64,000 nt of DNA from Cunninghamia lanceolata (taxonomy: Eukaryota; Streptophyta; Pinopsida; Cupressales; Cupressaceae): positions 7,998,001-8,062,000 of the forward strand of contig BSBN01000829.1 of assembly GCA_027924645.1 (NCBI GenBank), written 5' to 3'. The notes under the pieces were generated by a model. It was not told where the DNA came from. It worked only from the letters and a program-made list of their open reading frames with translations, and ran no database searches. The position numbers and the translations under genes are program-made. Positions 33,483-46,479 of the stretch are shown here, in pieces; the stretch's first letter is position 1, and each line of letters opens with the position of its first letter.

Positions 33483-35880
33483 AAATATGGTGACAACCCA
33501 TGAATGATGATGTGGCACTAAAAGTGAATTAATAAGAGAAATATATTGAGAAGAGAGATCTCTCTAATGACGTAAAATATGAATGAGTTGATAAGATACA
33601 AGGGAAGAAGAAAAGAAGAAATTTTTGATAAGAGGAAGAAGGAAAATCACTTGTGAAGTAAATAAAGTTGATAATAATGGATAAATATTGGTTAAGCCTT
33701 CTTGAAGGTAAGAAACTTAAGATGGATGTTTTAAAGGCAAGAATGTTCATAACAGTACTAGGCTTTGGGTAAGTTAATTGTTGAGCAATGTCTTATTCTT
33801 TCAGGATATGGATCTAGTAGAATCCATGAGAACTTTGAAGAATGCAAAGTTGAGATGCCTTAAGGGCCTTCATTAATAAGGATGATCAGATAAGTTTTCT
33901 TAATTTTTCTTATAGACAAGGTAGGAATGATTGATGTTGTGTTGAAAAAGGATCTTGAGAATCCTATATGCCTAATTTCTATTAGTGAAATTACTTATAA
34001 ATATGTACTATAAGAGAATGATACATCTTCTGGTGCAAGTAATGCACATGTACAATAATGCACTTCTCATGCTTTGCACAAATGATGCAATTGTATGAGT
34101 GATTGTATTCATATTATAGAATTCTTACCTTAAATGTATTTATCATATTATTATATTTAAACTTGAACGAGAAATATTCACTATATTTATACTAATGTTT
34201 TTAATGCATATTTCATATTATTGTTGTCCTTATGCGAGTGATGCAATAGAGTAAGTTATTGATTCCTTTGTGCAGATAAAGCACTTGAGTAATGAATCTT
34301 ACATCCATAATGTGTGTGTGAGATACACTTTTTATTGTTGGATTGAGTAATGATCACTATTATTATACTAATTTGATTTATGTATATTTCATATTTTGTG
34401 TGAGCTATGCACTTGTGCAAGTGATGTACTATAATATTTATTTGGTTTGTATTTTATGCAATTTGAAAAAGATTATCCTTGTTGAATATACTGTGTGTGA
34501 TAAGCTTACCTTCCAGGATAGGATGCTGAATGTGGACTCCCAGAGATGGTAATTTACTTTTTCTAAATTACCACTTTTGTTATTTAATGCTTTGGCCAAA
34601 GCGAGATGTATCATTGAAATAGATAGAATAAAAAGCCTAGTTTTATGTTATATGTCTCTGCCACATCCTGCATGCCAAATATATGTCATTCTAGTTAGAA
34701 GTGCATTAAGGCATCAGACATGCGTCAAGAGTTTCCTCCTGCCTTTACCGTTCCAAGTTACTAGGTGCCTCATGCAAGGCCGGGCATTCTTCGAGTAGGG
34801 AAGAATTCTAGGGAAGTATAGTGCTTCATGGTTGGGTGGAAAAAACACCTTAACCATGCTCTTGTCCTTTAGTTTGTGGGTTATGGCAGTAGAAAATAGA
34901 TTGTATATTTGAATATCTTTATGTAATTCAGAAAATGGATATAGCATGTATTGAACCTTTGTATGACAAAGTATGTAATTTTTCTTCTCTCTCTATGAAC
35001 TAAAGTTGCATTTGACAAATTGTAAAAGATTATACATTTTTGAGTACCTTGTTCATTAGAAAGTTTATTTTTTTATTTATAGATCAAGATTTACTTTTTG
35101 TTGTTAAATTTAGTAAATGGTTGCATCAGTATTGAGATCATGATGATCTTGTTGACATCTGGTCTTCTTGGTTGGTGTTCTAATCAACTTAAAACTTCTA
35201 TTTTAGTATTGATGACCTTTTGTGAGGATAATCTTCAGTAATTTAGTGTTGAAACTTTGTGGATATTTGTACATTTAAATTTGATCTTTGATGATCTTAT
35301 CTTTGATGTTTTTAATCACGTTGTAGATCTTTTTGTATGTTGATAACTTGTTGATCTTCTTATATTTTATGTTGTTGATCAAGTTGAAGACCTTGTTGTA
35401 ATTTCTTTGATATTTTTTGTATGTTGAAACTTTTTCTTTTTCTTAAAGTGTTGTTGATTTGCCAATGATGATAACAAGTAGTATGGGATGCTTGTTCGTC
35501 AACATAAAGGAAATTGTTCAGATGTCTCATGTGAGTAGGCATGTTGACAAATTAAATATAATTGTTTTCTTTCTATATGTAAATATCTTGGAATAGGAAA
35601 AAGATTTGATTAAGATATAGAAGATTGTATGAAAGAAATGAATTAGTTTGCATGCTTTTACTTGTCTAAAGATAATTGATGAAGCAGTGGCATGCTAATG
35701 ATATGTGCAAGTGAATGAATGTTAGACAGATGAATTTTTCTATTATGAACAAACATGTACTTGGAGCAAACAATACATTTGTCAAGAGGGCCGATTTTGA
35801 CATTGATGTACAACAGAATTAAAGAGGTATGAAATCTTATCATAAGTTAAGTTGATTTGATCATCGGGATGATGATTCTT
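33483..35880 (+). other. Noncoding interior of element L
   Basis: About 2.4 kb with no recognisable domain in any frame. Short ORFs on both strands are dispersed and AT-rich. It may serve only for packaging and priming. Confidence 0.55.
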
Positions 35881-35894
35881 TTAAGGGGGGAGGA
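35881..35894 (+). other. Polypurine tract of element L
   Basis: TTAAGGGGGGAGGA ends at the base before the 3' LTR (TGTCACAACC). A run of six G makes it a strong candidate priming site. Confidence 0.85.
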
Positions 35895-38800
35895 TGTCAC
35901 AACCCCTAACTTTAATAATTAATTTCACTTTTAAATATTTGTAAGGCATACTTGAAACTTATTTATTAATTATGATATTTTATTGAGAATAATTAATATT
36001 TATTTATAGTTTCAAGTTAGTGGAGCTAATTTTAGATTTTTTTATGAAATTATGATATAAGTTATAAAGAGAATAGAATTTAGCAGTAATGTCTTGATAT
36101 TGTTTAGTTAATTGATTTAAATTAATTATTCTTGTGTGTTGTGGGGAATAAGAGCTCTTTTATCATTATTTTTGGTAAAATTAAGACCATAGGTCAATCA
36201 CCTATGGGTAGGGTACTTGTTTATTCATAAAAAAATATGTTTTAGAGTTGTTTTAATGCATTCTTAGTACACAAGAAATTGGGTGACGAAATTGGAAGTT
36301 GTAGAGTCTTCTTCTCTCGAAGAGTCTTAGAGAATTCAAGTCATGAAGAAAAGAAATAAAAGGAAATCTGAGAATCACATTTCTTAAAAAAGAAATGAAT
36401 GCCACAAGCAAGAAGAGGAATATAAGAAGTCGTTGGAGCCCAAAATAAGAATATTAAACTTGGCAAATGGAGATATTATATGGAGATGGAAGTTTGGCTT
36501 CAAGGTAAAGTAAATCCAGAGAAGAGCCTAGGTTTATTTATATTTTTTGCAGGTCATCAAGGGGACATTCATATCTGATATTGAAGATAATTTCTGAAGG
36601 AAATTACAACCATTTCAATGAGGCAAAGAAAACATACATCCACGGTGACTTGTTAGATGAAAAATTTCTGAATTTCACAAGGAGGGCAATAGAATCCTAG
36701 GTAGAAGAAAGGAAGCGGTCAACTGAATAATATGGAAGCTCTCACATTAAGGAATCTTGGAGTCTCTCTTTAGATGCGTTTGGAGGTATTCTTCGTTAAT
36801 AAAATCCTTGAGGTATTTTCTTGAAAATGTATCATTATTTATGTTAAAATTATTCTGAAATTTCTTTTAAGAAAACTTGTTGTTGTCTCATGAAAAATTA
36901 ATATTATCATATCAATAAGTTTATAAAAAGGTTTCTGGGTTTTGAGAATAATGTTTTCATCTTTTCAAAAAATCTAATGGTTTTAAGTTTCATTAAGTAT
37001 TAAGAAGGTTATTTTTATTTTAGTACTGCTACAACCCTCTGTAAACCCTGCTAATGTTTTATAAATTGCTTTTTGGATGGGATAGGAATTGTAAAATTGT
37101 TTCTAGGTTATGTGAATACTTATTCAAGATTTTTGGAACATTTTATGCTTTTAGATTTGGTTAATTTTTTTGAAAGTTATCATATTTTTACCACTACTAT
37201 AGAAAAAATTGAAAATCTAGGGTTTTGTTGGTAGTTTACTTATTTGGAAATGAATTATTCTCATTACATAAGTGTGTTAGATGAATTCTCATATTTTATT
37301 TCTTGGAATGGGTATGATTAGAGAATCTTTGATATATTAAGTTGTATCCAAAAATTAGATTGAACCAAGTATATACTTGTATTATAAAAAGGTCAATTAA
37401 ACCCTTATGTTGATTAGTTTATATGAATAGTTGTTAGATCAGACATATATATATTGCATAGTTATTTGAATGTCAAAATTAAAGAAAAATAATAGATATT
37501 TTATATTTTATTATTTCTATCATTCATTATAATACAGGGAATACTTTTGAGTTATCAAATCATTCTCGATTTATGATCAAGTTTGGGTTAAATATGGATT
37601 TGAGGGAAAGAGATCAGTGCAGTAAACACTACCTCCCCATATTAAAGAAATTTTATAATTGTTTTATGGGTTTTATTCCCCTTATTCTTACCTTTCCAAA
37701 ATATATTAAATTTTATAATTACACTAAGAAATAAAAAAATTATGACAGATTTACTACTGGGTGGTTTTTCATGTTAAGGCTATTTCTATTCAATTAATTC
37801 ATTTTTCCAATCATCTAGAATGTTTTCAAATCAATTGAAATTGATTTATATAGGTCAACAATTGAAAATAAGAATCTCATTTCAGTAAGTAGAGTGAATT
37901 ATTTTCTTAGAATCTTTAGTGTGTAACTAGCTTTGTATGAGAGAATAGAACCCTTGAGATACTTGTGCATTGCTCTAATGACTTAGGAATTGGAGGTTTT
38001 CTTATTGAATGGAAAATTTAGTAGGCTCTTCATTAAATACTTTAAACTATATTTTACTTGTGTTTGGATAATATAAATGTAGATTAGAATTTAGGAATGA
38101 GGCTAAAACTTTAAATTATAGTATAGATGAGGATGAGAGAAATATAATAGAAAGTGTGTTTCATATCAATGTCCATGGGAATGAGTAGGTAGAGATTATA
38201 TTGAAATTAAGTTTAATTTACTAATATCATATAAGTTCTTAGATTTCTAATAATAATGTTTGAATACATTTTTTCTAGTATGGTGTAGGGTTGACTATAA
38301 AGGGTTCATCCTTTTAATAAGTCTACTCTGATATAATGTATTAGTGAATATATGATGATAAGTTATGTCTTTCTTTTCTTGATGCATTGTAGGAAGTTGA
38401 ATGCCAAAAATAATGATTAAATTAGTCATCTTTATTTGAGCATGTGTAAAGGATGTTCTTTCATCTATTCTATGTGAATAGATATTGCATGCATTAGTAA
38501 GGTGTCGATAAGTATTTTATGTGTTTGTTAATGATAAAATATATATTCTAGAATAGTTCTATAAATCATATTATTTAGAACATGAATATAACATGATAAT
38601 TTCCATAATTAGCATAGAATTTTTCATTTATTGCAATCTAAGTAATTGTCTATGTAAATTTATGCTTTTTATCCAAGAATGGTTGGAATATTTTTGTTGT
38701 TATAACTTCCCTATTTTACCCTATAGACAATATTTATAAATTTAATTGTTGCATGCATTTTTTAGAACATTAATGATTTAGTCAGCATATGGTGTATTTA

Positions 38801-39413
38801 ATCTTAAGAACAATGTGGATGTGTATATTAATTGATTTATTGATTATAGAAAATATTATGTGATGAACTAGATCCCTTGTGAGTTAAAGTATCTAAGTCA
38901 ACCTTATGGTTGCAAGACTAGTTACCTGAACTATGAAGCCTCTCCACTGCACATACGTAGGCAAGGCCATCACTGATGAGCCCCCGAGGCATTAGGTCAG
39001 CCCCTTAGGGTCTGTAGGTTTGTCATCTTGAGAATTGATATCTAATATGTTGTTCATTGATTTTGTGAGACTACTGTTTATATCTAGTTGTACAGATTGA
39101 TGCCAAAAGATTTGTGCAGTTACTATTACAAGTATTATATGAATGGTATAGGTAACTGAACAATCTGAAGGTGATTATTAGTTATTTTGTAAATTATACT
39201 TCTCATTATGTATCACCAATGTATTGTGAACAATTATAAAATATGTAATATGACTTCCTTCTTGTACTTGTAAATGATCTTTGCTTATTATGGAAACTCA
39301 CTAAATATTTAACATTTATGGATATTCCATTAGTGAATTGATTCCCTTTCCATTTTTGAATTGAGATGCTATTCAAAGGTTATTTTTAGTAAGTTATATT
39401 TTTGGACTTTACA
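35895..39413 (+). repeat. 3' LTR of element L
   Basis: 3,519 bp, TGTCACAACCCC...GGACTTTACA, followed by TAAAA. It aligns along its full length with 29535-33055. Confidence 0.9.
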
Positions 39414-39418
39414 TAAAA
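39414..39418. other. Right target site duplication of element L (TAAAA)
   Basis: Exact copy of 29530-29534. Confidence 0.9.
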
Positions 39419-42120
39419 AAATGGAGTACTTATAGGTACCCCACAAATAAACGAAGAGTCTCTTCATTGCATCCCAATGAACTCATCCAAGATTAGCTAG
39501 AAAGTTACTAAGGACTCCCACTACTTTGGTAATGTCTAGTCTAGTAGAAACCATAGAATCAATTAATCTTTTATCAACATTAGAATAAGGTTCTTTGGCC
39601 ATATCCTCCATCTCACTAGGAGAAGTTAGACAATACTATACTAATAACGTAGTCCCCACTAAAACAGGAACACACACTAGTGTGCAAGTTGTCATGTTGA
39701 ATCTTTCCAACACCAAGTTCACATACTTGCTCTATCCCAACCAAATCTTTCTATTAGATCTCTCTTTTGATCTACATCACTAAGATGAACCTAGTAGTCC
39801 CTAAGTCTTTCATCTCAAACTATGCTAAAATATGAGACTTCAATTCACAACTCATGGCCTTACTATTATGAAAAACAACATATCATCAACATATAATTCA
39901 ATAATAAGGAAACAGTCACCATCAATCTTATAATAAATGCAATTATCTAATTTGGATCTTAGAAATACCAATCCCAACACAAAAGAATCAAAATTTTGGT
40001 ACTGCATCCTAAGAGATTGTTTAAGACCATACAAAGATTTCTTCAAATTACGAACCAAATTTTCTTTACCTTTTTCAATGTAGGACTCTAATTGTGCCAT
40101 GTAAATTTCTTCCTTCAAATCGCCAATAAAGAAATTTGCCTTCACATCTATCTTCTCAACCTGAAGGTCAAAAGTTGTTGCAATAGATAGTAAGAACCAA
40201 ATGGATGTTAGGTTAGTAACTAGAGAGAAAATCTCACCATGTAATTAGTCCCCTCAATCTAGGAATAGCTGATTGTAACCAATCTCATCTTTTACACCTT
40301 AACACTACCATATATACCAATTTTTCTTTCAAAAACCCATTTGCATCCAACGGGTTTCCATCCATCAATTAAAGGTTCTAAATCCCATGTGTCATTTTTA
40401 TTCAATGTAGCCATCTCATCATCCATGGCCACTTTCTAGGACTATGCATCATCCATACCCATAACCTCCTTCATAGTTCCAATCACATCAATGTTAGTAG
40501 TCAAAGAAAAAATATATATCCAATCAAGAGAAATAAACCTTTCTAGATCTTATCTTTGCGAAGTGGACCTCCTTAATGAATAAGGTGGAGGTTCTATCTC
40601 TTCTTCAAAACTTGAGCTATATTGTTTGATCTCTCATCCTCTTGAAGTCCTTTGTGGTATTCTAGTTCAACTTTCTTGGTCTTTGGGGGTAGTTGAGCTG
40701 CATCTTTCTTTTCATTCTTCTCTACTTGTAATACTCTAGAAAAAGGCTTAACTTCTCTAAATATAATAGTTCTACCATACAAAATTTTTTCAACCACAAT
40801 ATCCTAAATCTCGTACCCTTTCACATTGAGACCATATCCAATGAAAATACATTTTATAGCCTTTCTCTCCAACTTAAATCTCTTCTCCCTAGGCACATGT
40901 GCATATGCCTTACAACCAAAAATTTGAAGATATCTCAATGAAGGATTTTTTCTTGACCACATATCCATAAGTGTATTCTCAACAAGTCTTGATATAGGAG
41001 ACCTATTAACAAGTTAAAAAGTCATGGCAATCACTTCTCCGTAGAATGTTTGTTCCAAGATGACCCCATTGGGCATACTCCTAGCCCTCTCCATCAATGT
41101 CCTATTCATTCTTTTTGCAACTTCATTTTGTTGAGGGGTGTATGGAGTTGTCTTATTCCTTTCTATCCCATGATACTCACACAATCTATCAAAATCTATT
41201 GAAAAAACCTCATCTCAATTATCAATCGTCAAAATCTTAATCTTCCTACTAGTCCAATTCTATATAAGATCCTTAAACTCTTTAAGATCACTAAAGACTT
41301 TAATTAACTTCTAAGGAAATAGATCCACAAATGATAGAAACATAACATATAAGTATTAAAATTGAAGGGACATTAATAGGACCAAAAGCATCAAAATGTA
41401 CCAAGTCCAATACCCTAGAAGATTTACAAGAATCAGAGTAAAACTAAGCATAAATCTAGTTCTCATATACATAATTCTCAGATAAATTAAATTTAAGATT
41501 AAAATCATTTAACCCCTAAAAAATCTTTTTATTTTTTAGGTTCCTTAGACCCTTTTCACCTATGTGACCCATCCTCTAGTGCCATAAAATTGTTTGCTAG
41601 TAGCCTATTCTCCAAAGCATGGGTGCCCTTAGGTAACCAAAAATCATGACCATCAAAAGTGTATGCAAAGCTCATCTTTGCTACTAGTTCTAATGGTGAA
41701 GGTTTAGATTTTGTACATCTCTTCATTGTAGGAATATAAGAACTATTGCTCTTAACTATGTATGCATCTAATTGAAATAGAGTGCTAATGGGACCACCCT
41801 TAGCAAGCACAATATCCCCTCTCACCATCTTGCACTATCCACTTGAGAAAACAATCTACATAGTTGCATCATTAAGTTTACTTGTAGAAAGTAGGTTCCA
41901 TGCCAAACTAGGGATATGCAATACACCATTGATCCCCTTTACTCATCCATCAGGGAATCAAATTAGGACTCTTCCATAGCCAACAATCTTTAGATTAGAA
42001 TCATCTCCACGGTACACCTTCCCACCATCATATTATTCATATTTTTAAACCAACCCCAATGTGAAGTCATGTGGAAAGAGGCACTAGATTCTATCTGAAG
42101 ACACCTAAATCTCACCATGT
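39419..42120 (-). pseudogene. Ty1/copia pol of element G: protease, integrase, reverse transcriptase
   Basis: Minus strand, in the Ty1/copia order. Protease at about 42105-41840: SSASFHMTSHWGWF, where the family has Asp-Ser-Gly-Ala, so the catalytic triad is damaged. Gag-pre-integrase region 41828-41540: LFQLDAYIV, MKRCTKSKPSPLEL. Integrase about 41280-40800: YHGIERNKTTPYTPQQNEV and YLQIFGCKAYAHVPREKRF. Reverse transcriptase about 40450-39850: AMDDEMATLNKNDTWDL, LKKSLYGLKQ, and the catalytic YVDDML. Start of the RNase H connection 39850-39420: STRLDITKVVGVLSNFLANLG. Stops and frameshifts are frequent, so it is inactive. The rest continues at 29529-28640, beyond element L. No gag or 5' LTR is seen above 42120. 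Confidence 0.85.
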
Positions 42121-42832
42121 CCTAACATCACACGATATCTATCCCCATGTCCCCTTCTAACATTAATTAAATAAATTATGACTATTTAATTAATTAACTA
42201 ATCCAACCCTTCTTCTAAGTTTCTAGCCTTAATTAATTAAATCAACATTTATTAAATTAAATCAATCATCCCCTCAACATTCCCCCAAAAATTAAGTAAA
42301 TACATTTTATTTATTCAATTTATCCCAAAATCTTACTCAATCATTAATTGACTAAATAACCTAATTTAATAAACTAGCTAATCATTTGTGTATTCCTTCA
42401 CTAAATTAGCAAAGCTAACCTTATGCAAGGATCAAAACTTGCACAAGGCTCCAAAAAATGGCCTTTTTAATCCTTACCCTCCATTCAAATCAAGAAGATC
42501 TCTACCCTTTATCTCTTTCCAATCCTTGCCCTAATCATGTGCACCAATCAAAAGATGTCACTTGGCTTCTCATTCTCTCTTCAGAATGTATCAATCGCAT
42601 CCCTTCATTCACAAGATCCAATCCAATCCATCTATCCTCATTATCCCAAATCTATAAATCCACCATTCTTCAAGCCATTTCCAAGAGTAGGAATTGGATG
42701 CAAAGCAAGTTCATGCTACTAGAATGAGAAACTACATCACAACTCAACAAAAATATTTAACTTGAGCACATCCCATATGGAAACAAGGTTTGTGTTAGTG
42801 AGGTTTTGTATTTCCCTTTCATATTTTGTATG
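42121..42832. other. AT-rich stretch, no gene recognised
   Basis: Contains several TTAATTAA-type words (42165-42260) and two overlapping plus-strand ORFs (42458-42727, 42537-42722) with no recognisable domain; the frames overlap and look like chance. Gag and the leader of copia element G would be expected here but were not found, so this is probably replaced or heavily decayed. Confidence 0.35.
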
Positions 42833-43041
42833 CAAATCTTAACTCAATCAAAGGTGTAGATTAGTGTAGATTAGGATAGGTGTTTTATATACATTTATCT
42901 ATTTGTTTTATTCACATTTGATATCCCACTAGGTGTTCCAAAATGTGTATATCAAATGTGGAATAAAATAAATAGATAATTGCATACAAAACACCTATCC
43001 TATTCTACACCAATTTACACCTATGACTAAGTTGATATTTG
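42833..43041. mobile_element. Foldback / MITE-like inverted repeat element
   Basis: Two arms of about 97 bases around a short spacer (centre near 42937). Left-arm words GGATAGGTGTTTT, ATCTATTTGTTTTATTC and CACATTTGATAT return as reverse complements in the right arm (ATATCAAATGTGGAATAAAA, AAAACACCTATCC). Identity between arms is roughly nine in ten. A transcript would form a long hairpin. No clear target duplication and no ORF; it could be a MITE or simply an inverted duplication. Confidence 0.55.
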
Positions 43042-43308
43042 TCTATAATGTAAATGCAAAGGGACCAATATGTGGTAGTAGGACAATACCAAAGTGAAGC
43101 TATTGATTTGGTTGACTATAAAATGATAGAGTGCACTAGGAAGAAGATTCTTGCTTGGGGAATATATAACTACACAAGTGCAACCCCATAAAGAGGTCAA
43201 TAGAAAGTGTTATAGATCTCCTCCAACTCCAACTATAATGCAAGAAATTTTTAAAACTACAAGCATGAATGATGTGAGGGGTCACAATAGTAAATACAAA
43301 CATTTGTT

Positions 43309-44115
43309 TTGACACCTTGTCCTCGCTCCTCTCCTCATCCTTCCCCTAATTCCACTCTAAGGAAGACAATAGCCTCACCTCATCCTTCTACAAGTACAAT
43401 AACTGCAAGATCATGGATTCTAGTGTGGCTAAATCACATTGTTGGGAAGAAGAAAATGACCTACATCAAAGAAAAAGAGGACATCTCAACAGTGGTAGAG
43501 GTGTTCAAATCTTAAACCAAGCCAAAGAGAGATAGAACAATCTCTACCATAACCAAAGATGCAAAGGGACCTAAGGTAGCTCAGGTGGCAATGCCATTAG
43601 TGGACAAAGAATAATCCTTGATCACCCCTAGAGACTATAACATCCAGTAATTCAATCTAGACCACCAAACTAGGGAGGAAGAAAAACAAACACTACAAGG
43701 AGTTGTATCCACCATCCTTGAAAGGATGAAATGGATGAAGTAACAAAAGAAGAGTTGAAAAAGCAAGTGGGACAACTAATTGCATATATCACACACCTGG
43801 TGGGACCAGTTGATTCAAGTGCCCCTATGCTAACCATATTAGAATCCATGAATAAAGATAATACACCTCTTGATTATGAGAGAATCATCCCTGTTACCAC
43901 TGCATGGAGAGATGCACTGAAAGATCTCAGTAGCAGGTTCATTAGAGAAGCAATGACAGGTTATCACACCATCAGTAATGAGGTAGAGAAATTAAAATAG
44001 TTGGAGAATTGGATTGATGAAGAACTATTGGTATGGGAGGATTACCTCCCAATTTTGTAGAGAATGAAGGTTGTGCCTTCTATCGAGTTGTTTCAACTAG
44101 GTATTTTTGACAAGG
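43309..44115 (+). pseudogene. Element K: unknown coding remnant, 5' part
   Basis: Plus-strand pieces, best at 43731-44000, read a helical, charged sequence (KEELKKQVGQLIAYITHLVG ... ALKDLSSRFIREAMTGYHTI). Beyond the TAG at 43998 the same frame continues as WIDEELLVWEDYLPIL, one further TAG, and MKVVPSIELFQLGIFDK up to the LTR of element B at 44116. Upstream (43309-43515) is Ser/Pro-rich. I do not recognise the family; it has the feel of a structural retroelement protein like ORF2 of element C. The frame seems to resume after B, at 50511. Confidence 0.4.
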
Positions 44116-45337
44116 TGTTATGTTGTAAAATGTCCCGTAGGACTTTTACCTCCTAATTTTAGTTCCTAGGTCCCCTTAGATTAATCATGCATATGTAAAA
44201 CTTGCCCCAAAGCAAAATCCCTTGAAACCTATGACAAATGGTGCTTAGGGACCTATCTCAATGCTTAATCTAGACCAAGAATAGGCCTCTAGACTTGGGT
44301 GTATGTGCCCTAGTCCAGACCTATTTTACCGGGACCCAAATTTAAATTGTTAGCAAAGTGACCATTAAAAGGTTTCCCTTTGTTGGCCTTTTCAATTTGA
44401 ATTACAAATGTTAGCAAGAATGCATATATAAACATGTTTAGGACTTCATTTTACTCCTAGTTAACGAAGGTGAGCATATGATTATCAAGTAAAGAGCATT
44501 CAAGGCATTCATTGTGTTGTCGAGCAGTATTGTGTTGTGTTTATATCTGTTTGTTGCAGATTTGGCTCCAGCAACTCATTTCCTCATGATTTGAAGGAAC
44601 TTCATCTCCATGAGGGTTTACACCTACTAAAGTGATATCTACTTTTTGTTTCAATCAATCTATCTTATCATTTGATTTTGCCTCTGTTCACCAAGGACAC
44701 ATAGTCTATCTAACAATGGTGTTGGAAGGCTTGAATGCCATTCTAGGGCCTGACTGAGGCAAGCTCCTAAACACCAAAACTACATCCCCTTCCTTGTGAT
44801 TGTAGGTTACAGCTACAGAATCTTGTGGAGAGGAGTTACAAGAGATTGGAGCAGAGGATAAGGATTCAGGATCTAAAAAAAAAGAATATTCCTTTATGGA
44901 CAAGAACACCTGCCCCCGTGTCCTCCAAATTGTCATTATCAAAAACTCTGAAGTAGGTTGCAAACTTCATCATCTTACAGCTCCAGATCCATAGAAAAAG
45001 TTACCTATTAGACTAGGGCACCCACGCCAGTATCCCCAAAGTTTTCGCTTTCTAGAACCCAAATCCTGGGATGTTTCTAATCTGCATTTGGTGCTTTCCT
45101 ATGCGATCATTTGTCATATTCTATCCCTTTGTATCTAGAATCACATAATTAGGGTTTAAGGCTTAATCAGATTAGGGTTTAACAAATTCATCAATACATT
45201 CCAACTTTCCTTATCATTTCAAAGTGACTGAACTCAGTTTATGTCCTTAAATGATTATATATGAAAGGCAGGTTTGATTAAATCAATCTAAAACACTACC
45301 TCAACCTCATCATCAACACCACTTTTCCAATATAACA
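44116..45337 (+). repeat. 5' LTR of element B
   Basis: TGTTATGTTGTAAAATG ... CCAATATAACA, 1,222 bp, followed by the primer-site-like TTTTGGTGAACC. Confidence 0.8.
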
Positions 45338-45350
45338 TTTTGGTGAACCT
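45338..45350 (+). other. Primer-site-like sequence of element B
   Basis: TTTTGGTGAACCT directly after the LTR end, shared with D and F (TTTTGGTGAAC) and, with one change, A. Primer sites normally start with TGG; read from its TGG the site is TGGTGAACC, which would pair with a tRNA ending GGTTCACCA. I cannot name the tRNA. Confidence 0.55.
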
Positions 45351-46479
45351 GTGTTTTTTCTGAACTTGCATCTTGCTGAGTGTTGTAATAAGATTTGTAT
45401 TCATTCGTATCATCTTAATCATCATACATTTAAAAATATTGCATAAATTTGAAAAATTTGAGAAAAAAATAGGCATTTTTTGCTTGCATTAAGGCATAGT
45501 TTGCACTATTTTCCTTGCATATCATTGAAAATTCTTAACTTTCTAATATTTACATCAGATCTAAGATAAATTACAGCATTTCATCTTTTTATCATCATTT
45601 ACCTTGCATTTTGATCTCTCATTTGCTAGGGTTTTGCTTGAAATTTTGCATTTTTCATATAACCTAGTAATTTCAAAAGCTAGCCTTTCTAATTAAAATC
45701 TTGTTTCAGATTTTATTACTCATTTAAACACTCTTTAAAATCTGATTTTGGGACTGTAGTGTTTCATCATTGTGTGTCATTGCATTTAGATTTCAAAATT
45801 TGCATTTACACATTGTGCATTTCAACAAAAACAAGCATATTCATTCATCTTGCCTTAATTTTGACTTTGCATTGAGAATTGTAGCATATTGGCATCAATT
45901 TAAAATCTAATCTGACTTATTTTACACATTAAATCAGAGTATATCTCATTCATCCATCATTGTGCATAATTATATTACATTTTTTGTGCATTTACATTGA
46001 AAAAAGTGGAAAATTTGAATATTTTAGGTGCATAAGAAATCATAGTTTTGCTTTGTTTTAATATATTTGTCATAAATATCTTTCATTTTAGATCTTGCAT
46101 TCATTCTCAAACATACATCCATTTTTCATTTGAAAATTTTGCATAATCTCATAGTATTATGTGAAAATTGGCATATTCTTAATTACATAGTGTGTATTTC
46201 AACACTAAGTGTTTATACACCTCATTCACATTTTCTTGATCAAAACCATTAAGATCAATTACTTTACCTTGTTGTGTATTATTTTTTCCTCTATCCACTA
46301 TGTTTTTTATGGGCTCTGTGTGTCTTTTAGTACCTTTTTCCCTCAAATAAGTGTGTTAGTGCGAAACGGTCTCACTTATCTTGCCTTGTTCTGTAGCATT
46401 ATTTCAATCTTATTTACTTGGTTGGTTGTGAAATTTGTGTTTTACCATTTAAAAACCCAATTTCCTCAATCTATTCATC
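45351..46479 (+). other. AT-rich leader of element B
   Basis: Homologous to 13791-12660 (minus) of element A; many TTGCATTT words. The ORF 46209-46538 in it is hydrophobic low-complexity and overlaps the start of the next ORF in another frame; I do not regard it as a gene. Confidence 0.55.

Larger units (their letters stand above)
29535..39413 (+). mobile_element. Element L: large retrotransposon derivative (LARD-like), complete
   Basis: A 9,879-bp element with LTRs of 3,521 and 3,519 bp, a canonical initiator tRNA-Met primer site, a G-rich purine tract, 5-bp TAAAA target duplications, and a 2.8-kb interior without any recognisable protein. Long LTRs around a noncoding interior define LARDs, which rely on enzymes of autonomous relatives. 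In the first ~165 bases of the two LTRs I count nine differences, so it is younger than the copia element it interrupts. Reported ORFs inside (30134, 34343, 34577 and others) have no conserved counterpart and look like chance. Confidence 0.88.

Noticed and set aside
33155..33518. Two minus-strand ORFs with a repeated peptide
   Set aside because: The repetition comes from the 36-bp DNA repeat, a multiple of three; both frames give a repeating peptide. No start context or relative.
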